Assembly: GCF_049943955.1 (NCBI RefSeq)
Contig: NZ_JBNFTW010000002.1
Span: 496,001 to 560,000 of the forward strand
DNA: 64,000 bases
Direction of reading: 5' to 3'
Source: Desulfosporosinus sp049943955
GTDB taxonomy: Bacteria > Bacillota > Desulfitobacteriia > Desulfitobacteriales > Desulfitobacteriaceae
Notes under the pieces: generated by a model
What the model saw: only the letters and a program-made list of their open reading frames with translations
Told to the model about the DNA's origin: nothing
The model's database searches: none
Part shown: positions 45,505 to 53,740 of the stretch, piece by piece
How positions within the stretch are numbered: the stretch's first letter is position 1
Layout: each line of letters opens with the position of its first letter
Program-made: the position numbers and the translations under genes

Positions 45505-46437
45505 ATGAATTCTTGTGCAAAACGTATAGCGTTAATTCTAACGACTCTAATTCTCTTGGGAAGTCAAGTATCATTAGCTTTAGCACGTGGCGGCGGCGGT
45601 GTAGGCGGAAGTTTGGGTCATAGCTCGGGAGGTAGTTTTAGTGGCGGGTCTTTTTCTGGAGGCGGTCATTTGGGAGGTGCAGGACTTGGAGGGTTCTTTC
45701 CTATTCCTTTTTTCTTTGGGGGTTATGGATCAGGAGGACTACTCCTTCTCGTTGTCCTGTTTATAGCATGGCGGTTCTTCAATGCTGGAAGCCAAGAAAG
45801 ACGAAGATGGAGCCGTAATGATCGATTCCCATCTATGACAAGTTCTAGATCTATGAATAATGACCGCCACTCAGGTGAGACGCCTATAGATTTAAATGGC
45901 CGAACGATTTCGAATTCAGGAAATCTTCAGCGCTTTGGTAAAGCGATAAACTATACACACGAGAATATGAGCTATTTAGCAGAGACGTTTCCTCGCTGGG
46001 ATCGGGATTTTCTTATCGGAAGGGTTCGTCAGGTTTTCTTTTGGCTACAGGATAGCTGGAGTCGGCAGGATCTTTCGACAGCGGAAGAGTATCTAATAAC
46101 TATGTTGACTAATAAGTACCAAGCAGATCTTCAAGGTATGAAAGCTCGCGGAGAGCGTAATATAATAAAGGAACCGATTTTGAATACGGGGGATATTGAG
46201 TTTATTTATAGTCATCTGGATGAAGAATCACAGTATTATATTGTCATGGTTTCTGCGAGTTTAATAGATTATACAGTAGATAACTCAGGAAAACTGATAT
46301 CCGGAAACGATAATCATCGACTTTACTTTACTGAATTTTGGAAGTTCGTCTGGCGGGACGAGAAGTGGTTATTGGCAAGTATTTATCAGGAAGACGCCTT
46401 AGAAATAGCGAAAATTGCTCGTGGAATGGAAGAGTAG
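45505..46437 (+). CDS. Tim44-like domain membrane protein
   Basis: A 310-residue protein: signal peptide ending at about ALA (residue 27), a Gly/Ser-rich segment (GGGGVGGSLGHSSGG onward, to about residue 60), one transmembrane segment (GGLLLLVVLFIAWRFF), then a Tim44/MBA1-like lipid-binding domain from about residue 145 (FLIGRVRQVFFWLQDSWSRQ to the end). Such proteins occur beside PspA and DUF1517-type genes. ATG at 45505 has GGTGAT before it. Terminator downstream. Confidence 0.82.
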   Translation: MNSCAKRIALILTTLILLGSQVSLALARGGGGVGGSLGHSSGGSFSGGSFSGGGHLGGAGLGGFFPIPFFFGGYGSGGLLLLVVLFIAWRFFNAGSQERRRWSRNDRFPSMTSSRSMNNDRHSGETPIDLNGRTISNSGNLQRFGKAINYTHENMSYLAETFPRWDRDFLIGRVRQVFFWLQDSWSRQDLSTAEEYLITMLTNKYQADLQGMKARGERNIIKEPILNTGDIEFIYSHLDEESQYYIVMVSASLIDYTVDNSGKLISGNDNHRLYFTEFWKFVWRDEKWLLASIYQEDALEIAKIARGMEE

Positions 46438-46544
46438 AACATGGCTCCTATTGACTGGCCTAAATTATAGTATCTCAAGCCCATTCCTATAGTCGGGTTG
46501 ATTTTTACTTTTTCTTCGCAATGAGTTAAGATATAGTAGAATTG

Positions 46545-46583
46545 TGCCCTGAGGATTTATTTTATCTTCATGGGCATTTTTTT
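46545..46583 (+). terminator. Rho-independent terminator of the membrane-stress module
   Basis: A 12-bp stem with one bulge (46545-46556 with 46564-46576) followed by seven Ts. The stretch 46584-46946 holds no convincing gene. Confidence 0.85.
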
Positions 46584-46946
46584 ATACCTTTATATATACC
46601 TATTGATCCAAGGAAGATATGGGTTTATACTTCCTGGGAATTTATGGCGGAAACGTCCATGGTATGAAGAACCGGAATTGCAGGAAAAGGAGCTGCTATT
46701 TTTAAAAAAGCTAATGGCTGTCAATCAGAGATAAAAAAGTATTATTGATCTTGAAAGCGTTTTTTTGAGGCGTTTGAAGACTGCCTGACAACCTGCTTCT
46801 CTAGAAGGTACGATTAATCTGAAATTGAATAGATTACTGATATGCCGGTTGAGGCGGAGAGTCCCCATGGCCGGTGTTTTTGTTTGGATTAAAGGGTCTA
46901 TGCTTCCTCTCAGCCAAGCATAAGGGAACGTAACTATAAATAAACA

Positions 46947-46975
46947 AATAAAAACAGATATAAATGAACTGGACA
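46947..46975 (+). promoter_or_regulatory. 29-bp box A upstream of the metal cluster
   Basis: One of three related 29-bp boxes. It ends in AACTGGACA, and TATAAA follows 15 bases later (46991-46996), so it may overlap a promoter -35. It matches box B (50362-50390) in 24 of 29 positions and box C (50437-50465) in 22 of 29. A shared AAACATAACTAA lies at 47031-47042. Confidence 0.65.
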
Positions 46976-47068
46976 CAGACTCAATTAACGTATAAATTTA
47001 ATATATGAAACAAACCGACACTACAAGATCAAACATAACTAATCGATAGAAACGGGTAGGAGGTTGTT

Positions 47069-47761
47069 ATGAAGCTGATAACAGTTGCCGGTCCGCCATC
47101 TTCAGGTAAGACATCTGTCATACTTAAGCTAATCGAATGTATGAATTGTGCCAAAGGCAGCATTGGTGTTGTGAAATTTGACTGCCTGACTTCTTTTGAT
47201 AATCTCAGCTATGAAGAGGCCGGAATTCCCGTGCAAACCGGATTTTCCGGAAAAATATGCCCGGACCATTATTTTGTGAGCAATATTGAGGATGCAGTAC
47301 AATGGGGAGTTGAGTCCGGTTTTGAGCTGCTCATCACCGAAAGCGCCGGCCTTTGCAATCGCTGTTCCCCTTATATCCGGGGGATTTTGGCAGTTTGCGT
47401 GATAGACAATCTGTCCGGAGTCAATACCCCCCGCAAAATAGGACCCATGCTCAAATTTGCGGATATTGTGGTTGTGACTAAAGGGGATATTGTTTCTCAG
47501 GCTGAGCGGGAAGTATTTGCTTTTAATATACGGCAAGTAAATTCAGCGGCCAAGGTGATATTTGTCAATGGGATAACCGGGCAAGGTGCTTTCATTCTGG
47601 CTAAATATTTGCAGCAGGCCGTGGAGATTCTGAGCCTCACAGATACGAAGCTGCGCTTTACTACACCTGCTGCTGTCTGCTCTTACTGCACCGGGGAAAC
47701 TAAAATAGGGGCGCCCTATCAGATGGGAATGATGAAGAAAATGGAGTTTAAGAACCTATGA
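47069..47761 (+). CDS. G3E-type P-loop GTPase (CobW/HypB/UreG-like), metal-handling
   Basis: A 230-residue GTPase. P-loop GPPSSGKT at residues 8-15; DIVVVTKGD is the guanine-specificity region. Cysteine pairs CMNC (24-27), CNRC (96-99, where HypB/UreG-type switch regions place metal ligands) and CSYC (204-207) suggest metal binding. The family loads Ni, Co, Zn or Fe into client proteins. RBS GGAGG. First gene of the cluster; stop overlaps the ABC ATPase start (ATGA). Client unknown; the neighbouring DUF364 protein and importer are candidates to act with it. Confidence 0.82.
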   Translation: MKLITVAGPPSSGKTSVILKLIECMNCAKGSIGVVKFDCLTSFDNLSYEEAGIPVQTGFSGKICPDHYFVSNIEDAVQWGVESGFELLITESAGLCNRCSPYIRGILAVCVIDNLSGVNTPRKIGPMLKFADIVVVTKGDIVSQAEREVFAFNIRQVNSAAKVIFVNGITGQGAFILAKYLQQAVEILSLTDTKLRFTTPAAVCSYCTGETKIGAPYQMGMMKKMEFKNL

Positions 47762-48789
47762 CAGTAAATGAATTGATGATGATCTTGGAAAGCAAATCTC
47801 TGGCCGAGGTTTTGAAGGAATATCCCATTGGCTGGGATTTCCTGGGTAATTTTCGTTTAAACAATTTAGAAAAAGAACTCCCTTTCTCCCAGGCCCTGCT
47901 GAAGGTGGAGGACGAAGCTCTTGCCGAATTCGGTTTAGACCGGTTCGGAGCTTTAAAGAGTTTTGGTGCGTTTCTTGAGCAATTTACCCCCAAGGAGAAT
48001 CTTCTGGAAGAGGTTAAGTCGATTACGATTAGCGGTGGTTGGAATAAATCCAGGACGCCGGAAAATATCAGCCTGACCATTTCCGCTGGGGAAATCATCA
48101 GCATTGTCGGGCCGACAGGCTCAGGGAAAAGCCGGCTTCTCAATGACATTGAGTGCTTGGCACAGGGAGACACTCTCACCGGCAGGAGAATCCTGGTCAA
48201 TGGGGCTGAGTTAGACGATCTTCAGCGTTTCGAGATGGAAGGGAAATTGGTTGCCCAGCTTTCCCAGAATATGAATTTTGTCATGGACCTGACGGTTCGT
48301 CAATTCTTGGAGATGCATGCCAAATGCCGGCTTACTCCCAATGTCGGAGAAGTGGTGGCCATCTGTTTTCAACGTGCCAATCAGCTGGCCGGGGAGAAAT
48401 TCTCCGAAGACACGCTGGTAACTCAGCTCAGTGGCGGGCAGTCTCGGGCTCTGATGATCGCAGACACCGCTTATATGAGTGACTCTCCTATCATCTTGAT
48501 TGATGAAATCGAAAATGCCGGGATCAACCGGCGTCAGGCTATTGGGCTGCTGGCCAAACGAGAAAAGATTATTTTTGTTTCCACTCATGATCCCCTTTTG
48601 GCATTGAGCGCCCATAAGCGGATCATTATTAAAAACGGGGGGATTGCCAAAGTCATCAGCATTTCCGAGGAAGAAAAGGAAAGTCTGGGGATGATTGAAA
48701 ATCTTGATAATACCATGCAAAGGTTGCGCACTGCCCTGCGGGCAGGGGAGTTAATTCATATGAAGGATTTGAGCGAGTCAAGCTTATAA
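47758..48789 (+). CDS. ABC-type ATPase with extra N-terminal domain
   Basis: A 343-residue soluble ATPase. Residues 1-75 form a small helical domain (TVNELMMILESKSLAEVLKE, EYPIGWDFLGNFRLN) resembling DUF1858/ScdA N-terminal domains, without their cysteines. The ATPase domain has Walker A GPTGSGKS (118-125), signature LSGGQS (224-229), Walker B IILIDE (245-250) and switch H277. No membrane partner in the same transcript segment, so it may act on the GTPase or DUF364 protein and not as a transporter. Overlaps the GTPase gene by four bases. Confidence 0.8.
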   Translation: MTVNELMMILESKSLAEVLKEYPIGWDFLGNFRLNNLEKELPFSQALLKVEDEALAEFGLDRFGALKSFGAFLEQFTPKENLLEEVKSITISGGWNKSRTPENISLTISAGEIISIVGPTGSGKSRLLNDIECLAQGDTLTGRRILVNGAELDDLQRFEMEGKLVAQLSQNMNFVMDLTVRQFLEMHAKCRLTPNVGEVVAICFQRANQLAGEKFSEDTLVTQLSGGQSRALMIADTAYMSDSPIILIDEIENAGINRRQAIGLLAKREKIIFVSTHDPLLALSAHKRIIIKNGGIAKVISISEEEKESLGMIENLDNTMQRLRTALRAGELIHMKDLSESSL

Positions 48790-48840
48790 CTTTTGAATGC
48801 TATATTAAGGATTACGGACACCACTAAGGGAGGGGCTAAA

Positions 48841-49620
48841 ATGTGGGAATTGTATGATGCTTTAATCGAAGGGATACCTGAAGATTATCTGATTGACGAG
48901 CTGGTTTGTGGCTATCACTATTCCTATGTCCGCAGCGGAGAGGGTTCCGGGGTGGCTGTGGGGCGGCTTTATGATCAGCGGATGCCCATGTTCAGTAAAA
49001 ACCTCTTGGGTGCACCTCTGCGCGAGGTGGCAGCCTGTGTAAAATCATGGAACTTAATAGAGGCGGCCTTAGGTGCCGCAGCCCTGAACGCTTACTATAA
49101 CAATCCTCAAGTGGCCAGAGACAATGGGGTGGAATTCTCCGATGCCCAGCGCGTGGAAGACCGGCGCTATGATCCATTTATCATGTCCCAGAATGTTATC
49201 AAAGGGAAAAGGGTTGTGGTAGTCGGACATTTTCCTTACCTGGAGAATCTGCTGGAACCAGTCTGCGACTTTTCTATCATTGAATGGGACCCATTAGAAG
49301 GGGACTACCCTATGCCGGCCTGTGAGTATCTGCTTCCCGAAGCAGATTACGCCTATCTTACTTGCACAGCCCTGGTGGATAAAACCCTGCCCCGGCTTTT
49401 AGAATTGACAGAAAACGCTGTCCGGGTCAGCCTGGTGGGACCTGCTACCCCTTTAGCTCCAGTGCTTTTTGATTATGGGGTTGATGAATTGTCCGGATTT
49501 CTCATTAAGGACAATCAGCGGGCGTTCCGGGTTGCTGCCGGAGCGGAACGGGTCAAGATCTTCGCCACAGGGCAAAAAGTCGCGTTTAAGGCAGAAAAAC
49601 TGCAGAATCGTGAATTTTGA
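48841..49620 (+). CDS. DUF4213/DUF364 protein, putative heavy-metal chelation
   Basis: A 259-residue protein. The N-terminal enolase-like DUF4213 part (WELYDALIEGIPEDYLIDEL, SWNLIEAALGAAALNAYYNN) is followed by a Rossmann-like DUF364 domain (VVVVGHFPYLENL, YLTCTALVDKTLPRLLEL, LVGPATPLAPVLFDYGVDEL). The one structurally studied relative, from Desulfitobacterium hafniense, led to a proposed role in heavy-metal chelation. ATG at 48841 has AAGGGAGG; the frame is open upstream without RBS. Sits between the ABC-type ATPase and the NTPase. Confidence 0.88.
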   Translation: MWELYDALIEGIPEDYLIDELVCGYHYSYVRSGEGSGVAVGRLYDQRMPMFSKNLLGAPLREVAACVKSWNLIEAALGAAALNAYYNNPQVARDNGVEFSDAQRVEDRRYDPFIMSQNVIKGKRVVVVGHFPYLENLLEPVCDFSIIEWDPLEGDYPMPACEYLLPEADYAYLTCTALVDKTLPRLLELTENAVRVSLVGPATPLAPVLFDYGVDELSGFLIKDNQRAFRVAAGAERVKIFATGQKVAFKAEKLQNREF

Positions 49621-49660
49621 ATGGAATGGGGTATTCGAGATTAAAGGCGGTTTGTGAGCG

Positions 49661-50185
49661 GTGCATATCTTTTTGAGCGGCGAAATCCAAATAGGCAAAA
49701 GCACAGTCATTAACAAAACCCTGAATTTATTAAAGATAATTCCGCAGGGCTTCCAGACTTACTTCGGACATGATCGGGCTATGGAGGACAGGCTGCTTTA
49801 TCTGAATTCGGCAGCGTTGCCCCAGGTCTGCTGTGAAGAAAAGGCTATTGTGCGTTTTAGGACAGGGCGGCCGCCGGAGGTTCTGACTGAAAGGTTCGAT
49901 AGCTATGGTGCTCAGTTGATTCGTTCAGCTAGGGCTGATTCGGATTCGGCCCTGATTTTAATGGACGAATGCGGCAGCCTGGAGAGTGGGGCTCTGGTAT
50001 TTCAGCAGGAGATTTTAGCTGCCCTCGCAGGCACTAAGCCTATACTCGGGGTCATCAAACTGGCCAGCACCGGCTGGACGGACCAAATCAGAGAGCACGC
50101 CAAGGTGACTCTGCTCACGGTAACCCGGGAAAACAGAGACCGGCTGCCGCAGCAGCTGGCTTATTTACTCAGCGGTGTTCTTTAA
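49661..50185 (+). CDS. THEP1-like nucleoside-triphosphatase
   Basis: A 174-residue P-loop NTPase: HIFLSGEIQIGKSTVINKTL holds Walker A (GEIQIGKST), and LILMDECGSLESGA is Walker B, as in THEP1/DUF2478-type NTPases. Starts with GTG (RBS AAAGGCGG). Last gene before a terminator at 50208-50232. In metal clusters such NTPases often accompany cofactor or metal handling; the specific job here is unknown. Confidence 0.75.
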   Translation: MHIFLSGEIQIGKSTVINKTLNLLKIIPQGFQTYFGHDRAMEDRLLYLNSAALPQVCCEEKAIVRFRTGRPPEVLTERFDSYGAQLIRSARADSDSALILMDECGSLESGALVFQQEILAALAGTKPILGVIKLASTGWTDQIREHAKVTLLTVTRENRDRLPQQLAYLLSGVL

Positions 50186-50207
50186 TTTTCAGATCGGGAT
50201 TATGTTT

Positions 50208-50232
50208 AGCCGTCACAGGTGTGGCGGCTTAT
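50208..50232 (+). terminator. Hairpin terminator after the NTPase gene
   Basis: A 9-bp stem with one mismatch (50208-50216 with 50221-50229) followed by TATTTAATTT. Confidence 0.6.
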
Positions 50233-50361
50233 TTAATTTAGCAAGAGAAGTAATTTTGTTTATCCTGATATTTGCATTTAGATGTTAATTGTATCCGAAT
50301 TTCAAAAAGAGTAATTTTCTTTGATAAATACAGCAAAACATAACTAAACTATATTAAAACA

Positions 50362-50390
50362 AATACAAACAAACATGAAAGAACTGGACA
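50362..50390 (+). promoter_or_regulatory. 29-bp box B upstream of the importer genes
   Basis: Ends GAACTGGACA; TATAAA again starts 15 bases later (50406-50411), the same spacing as in box A. AAACATAACTAA lies just upstream (50336-50347). Confidence 0.65.
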
Positions 50391-50436
50391 TATCGCTAAT
50401 AAATGTATAAATTGAATATAACTAATAATATAACAC

Positions 50437-50465
50437 AATAAAAACAAGCATAAACAAATTGGACG
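50437..50465 (+). promoter_or_regulatory. 29-bp box C
   Basis: Third copy, 75 bases after box B, ending AATTGGACG. No TATA element follows, so it may be an operator and not a promoter. Confidence 0.55.
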
Positions 50466-50662
50466 TTCAGCAATTTCAGAGGAAGGCCCTACAAATCCCT
50501 GCCAATGGGCACGTCTCAAGGCTATTAGCCTCTTTTATGCCAGTGAGAAAACTGACTGAGCTTGTGGCAACAGAAAATAGCGGTGTCTATGGCAACTTTC
50601 TCAGTTTGAGCGGAGCAAATGCTTTCTTTAACTTGGTCAAAAGCCTAGCTGAAACTTTTTAA
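50459..50662 (+). CDS. Unrecognised 67-codon frame
   Basis: TTG start inside box C, no RBS. The sequence (QIPANGHVSRLLASFMPVRK, SGVYGNFLSLSGANAFFNL) looks coding in composition but matches no family that I know. It may be a remnant or a small protein of the metal cluster. Confidence 0.3.
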   Translation: MDVQQFQRKALQIPANGHVSRLLASFMPVRKLTELVATENSGVYGNFLSLSGANAFFNLVKSLAETF

Positions 50663-50749
50663 TTATTTAGACTTCTGGCTAAAGTTAAATATAATTGCGG
50701 GCTAACCGCTCTTGTAGATAAAAAAATAAAGATTGAGGAGAGTCAAGAA

Positions 50750-51853
50750 ATGAAAAGTAAACGGTTTAAATTTATCGCCTGGGCTATATGTGCTGTTATT
50801 CTGACCTTTTCTATCGCAGGTTGTTCAACTACTTCCGCCACACAGCCGGCCTCGCAGTCAGCTTCATCCGCAGGGTCGGATAAGCGGGAAATAACCGACA
50901 TGCTGGGTAATAAAGTTAAGATCCCGGCTAAAATCAACAAAGTATTCTGCACGAGCCCGATAGGGACCTACATTGTCTATACCTTAGCCCCGGACAAGCT
51001 GCTGGGCTGGAACTCCAAGATGTCGGAGGACGAGCTTAAATACATAAGCCCTAAATACAAAAGCCTTCAAGTTCTGGGCGGAAATATGGGCGGTCAAAAC
51101 ACGTTCAATACGGAAGCAATCACCGCCCTTTCTCCCGATATCATTTTGGACTTTGCTTACAATGGTCAAACCAGCGACATGGTAACTGAGCTGGGCAAGC
51201 AAACCGGAATCCCTGTTGTAATAATGGACAGTGCCTTGAAATCGACTGCTGCTTCATACCGCTTGCTGGGGAAAATACTTGGCGTGGAAGACAGAGGAAA
51301 CATGCTGGCCGATTATGTCCAGAAATCCCTCGATCGAACTGCCGCTATGGTCGCCAAAGTCCCTGCCAATAAAAAGGTCAAAATTTATTACGCTGAAAGC
51401 GCGGACGGTCTCAAAACGGATGGCAACGATTCAATGCATACCGAGGTCATTAATTTCGTTAATGCAACCAATGTCGTTACTATGGATACATCATCGTCAG
51501 GCAAAGGTGCTTCCGTTTCCATGGAGCAGGTCTTGGAATGGAACCCCGATGTTATTCTGGCCAACTCCCAGATGGGCGGGAGCGATTTCCTTAAAACTAT
51601 CTATACGGACAAAACCTGGGCCGACGTTAAAGCCGTTCAGAACAAGAGAATTTACCTACCCGCTTCGCTGCCTTTCGGTTGGTTTGACCGTCCTCCCTGC
51701 ATTGCGAGAGTTATAGGCGTAGAATGGCTGGCAGCCAAATTGTATCCGGATTATGTCAAAGTAGATTTGAAGAGTGATGTTAAAAATTTCTACAAGACTT
51801 TCTACGGTGTGGAGGTCACGGATGGCCAGGCAGATTCTCTGATCAATGGTTAA
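50750..51853 (+). CDS. ABC transporter substrate-binding lipoprotein, iron-siderophore/cobalamin type
   Basis: A 367-residue BtuF/FhuD-class (TroA-fold) binding protein. Signal peptide with lipobox SIAGC (C25), then a Ser/Ala-rich linker and REITDMLGNKVKIPAKINKV, the usual start of this class. RBS GAGGAGAG. The ligand could be a metal chelate, cobalamin or heme; no B12 riboswitch is seen upstream. First of three importer genes. Confidence 0.88.
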   Translation: MKSKRFKFIAWAICAVILTFSIAGCSTTSATQPASQSASSAGSDKREITDMLGNKVKIPAKINKVFCTSPIGTYIVYTLAPDKLLGWNSKMSEDELKYISPKYKSLQVLGGNMGGQNTFNTEAITALSPDIILDFAYNGQTSDMVTELGKQTGIPVVIMDSALKSTAASYRLLGKILGVEDRGNMLADYVQKSLDRTAAMVAKVPANKKVKIYYAESADGLKTDGNDSMHTEVINFVNATNVVTMDTSSSGKGASVSMEQVLEWNPDVILANSQMGGSDFLKTIYTDKTWADVKAVQNKRIYLPASLPFGWFDRPPCIARVIGVEWLAAKLYPDYVKVDLKSDVKNFYKTFYGVEVTDGQADSLING

Positions 51854-52912
51854 ATGGGAAGCATGAAGAAATTAGAGAACAAATTAAAAACTTCCCCACA
51901 GCTCCCGCTGATTTCAGTGATGACGGCTTTGGGTCTTTTATCCCTTGCCGCTTTTTTAGTATCCCTTAGCTTTGGAAGATACGGTATTCCGCTGCCGCAG
52001 CTTATGCAGATTCTTTTCGGGAAACTATTCGGACTGACCCCGACCTGGCCGGATACGCTGGAGAAGGTTTTATTCAACGTACGGATCCCCCGCATCCTGT
52101 GTGCCATGATGGTAGGGGCGGCTTTGGCAGGCTCCGGCGCTGCTTATCAGGGAGTTTTCAAGAACCCTATGGTTTCTCCGGATATCCTGGGTGCATCGGC
52201 CGGAGCGGGCTTCGGAGCTGCCTTCGCCATCCTGAATAATTACAACATTATAGGCATTGAACTAACAGCTTTCCTCTTCGGAATAGCGGCCGTCGCTTTA
52301 ACTTATTTTCTAGGGCAGGCTATAGGACGAAATATGAATGCCGTGCTTATTCTCGTACTTACGGGCATGGTAGTGCAAAGCCTTTTCGCCGCTTTCACCT
52401 CGGTAATCAAGTATGAGGCTGACCCGAACAATAAACTGCCCGAAATCACGTTCTGGTTAATGGGCGGACTTACATCGTCGACACAGAAACAGGTTTGGAT
52501 GATGATTTTCCCCATTCTGACTGGATTAGCGATACTTTTTCTGCTGCGCTGGAAAATAAACATTCTCTCTTTCGGCGATGAGGAAGCCAAGGCCCTGGGA
52601 ATAGATACTCTGAAAATCCGGGTTATTTTAATAATGGCCTCAACTCTGCTTACCTCAGCAGCAATAGCCATCTCCGGTATGATAGGCTGGGTGGGCTTGA
52701 TCATCCCTCACTTAGCGCGTCTTATCGTCGGTCCGAACTATAAGGTTTTGCTGCCCGCTTCCGTCTTGATGGGAGCAGTATTTCTTCTGCTTGTTGACGA
52801 CGTGGCCCGGACGGTGCTCGTAACTGAAATACCCTTGAGTATCTTAACGGCAATTATCGGTGCCCCATTTTTCATCTATTTATTGTTTAAAGGAAGGAGC
52901 TCCTGGGAATGA
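51854..52912 (+). CDS. FecCD-family ABC permease
   Basis: A 352-residue permease with about ten hydrophobic segments. FecCD motifs: RIPRILCAMMVGAALAGSGA, GVFKNPMVSPDILGASAGAG, GMIGWVGLIIPHLARLIVG. It begins directly after the binding-protein stop; ATG 51863 is an alternative start. Overlaps the ATPase gene (ATGA). Confidence 0.93.
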   Translation: MGSMKKLENKLKTSPQLPLISVMTALGLLSLAAFLVSLSFGRYGIPLPQLMQILFGKLFGLTPTWPDTLEKVLFNVRIPRILCAMMVGAALAGSGAAYQGVFKNPMVSPDILGASAGAGFGAAFAILNNYNIIGIELTAFLFGIAAVALTYFLGQAIGRNMNAVLILVLTGMVVQSLFAAFTSVIKYEADPNNKLPEITFWLMGGLTSSTQKQVWMMIFPILTGLAILFLLRWKINILSFGDEEAKALGIDTLKIRVILIMASTLLTSAAIAISGMIGWVGLIIPHLARLIVGPNYKVLLPASVLMGAVFLLLVDDVARTVLVTEIPLSILTAIIGAPFFIYLLFKGRSSWE

Positions 52913-53682
52913 AGCTGGAGGTATGTTCCGCTGTTTGCGGATACGGCAAGAGAAATGTGATAAAGGGAATTTCTTTCAGCGTTTTATCCAAGGAAATTTT
53001 TTGCCTGCTCGGCCCTAATGGGGTGGGCAAGACCACATTGTTTAAGACAGTGCTCGGTTTTTTGAAGCTGCGGGGAGGCTCAATTAAAGTGGACGGAGAA
53101 GATATCAGCCAATGGTCAAGGAAAAAATATGCTCAGGTCATAGGTTATGTTCCCCAAACCCATACTCCTTCCTTTCCTTTCGCTGTTTCAGATGTGGTGA
53201 TTATGGGACGGACGGCCCACCTTGGTTCTTTCTCAACTCCTGCCCTGGCGGACAGGACCATTGTCAGGGACGTAATGGAAGAGTTGGGTATAATGCATCT
53301 CAAAGACAGGATATATACGGAGATAAGCGGAGGTGAGCGGCAGATGGTCTTAATAGCCAGAGCTCTTGCTCAGCAGCCTCAGTTTCTTGTCATGGACGAA
53401 CCGACTTCTAATCTTGATTTTGGCAACCAAATGCTGGTGCTTCGGCAGATAAGAAAGTTAAGCGTTAGGGGAATAGGAGTCATAATGACGTCTCATTTCC
53501 CGGATCACGCCTTTTTATGCTCCTCAAAGGTAGCCCTGCTCCGTAAAGAAGGTTTTGAAATAGGCAGGCCCGACGAAATAGTGACGGAAGAAAATCTTCA
53601 GGAAGTATATGGCGTACGCGTAAAAATAACCAGCACGCCGGTGGCCGGCGTGCTGGTCAAGGCCTGCGTTCCGCTGATTTAA
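52909..53682 (+). CDS. ABC transporter ATP-binding protein, FepC/BtuD type
   Basis: A 257-residue ATPase: Walker A GPNGVGKTT, Q-loop VPQTHTP, signature ISGGERQMV, Walker B LVMDEPTSNLDF, switch His in MTSHFPDH. Completes the importer with the two genes upstream; same reading direction and overlap show one operon. Confidence 0.93.
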   Translation: MKLEVCSAVCGYGKRNVIKGISFSVLSKEIFCLLGPNGVGKTTLFKTVLGFLKLRGGSIKVDGEDISQWSRKKYAQVIGYVPQTHTPSFPFAVSDVVIMGRTAHLGSFSTPALADRTIVRDVMEELGIMHLKDRIYTEISGGERQMVLIARALAQQPQFLVMDEPTSNLDFGNQMLVLRQIRKLSVRGIGVIMTSHFPDHAFLCSSKVALLRKEGFEIGRPDEIVTEENLQEVYGVRVKITSTPVAGVLVKACVPLI

Positions 53683-53696
53683 GGAAGGAAGATTTG

Positions 53697-53740
53697 ATGA
53701 AGCTGCTGAAAATTGGAATTCTGCTCTTTAACCAGGCCCC
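53697..53740 (+). pseudogene. DsrE-like gene, only the first codons left
   Basis: After a strong RBS (AAGGAAGGAAG) the ATG at 53697 reads KLLKIGILLFNQAPY, resembling the start of DsrE/TusD-like small proteins. About 14 codons on, the sequence becomes the 3' end of the opposite-strand ggt gene. The next gene of the metal operon was evidently lost at this junction. Confidence 0.4.

Noticed and set aside
45502..45700. Glycine/serine codon repeats as a separate repeat element
   Set aside because: They are explained by the Gly/Ser-rich segment of the Tim44-like protein.
46570..46734. A 54-codon frame starting in the hairpin after the Tim44-like gene
   Set aside because: Its start codon is part of a terminator stem and no suitable RBS is present.
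50186..50749. Cobalamin riboswitch before the FecCD-type importer
   Set aside because: No B12-box or typical stem set; only the 29-bp boxes are seen.
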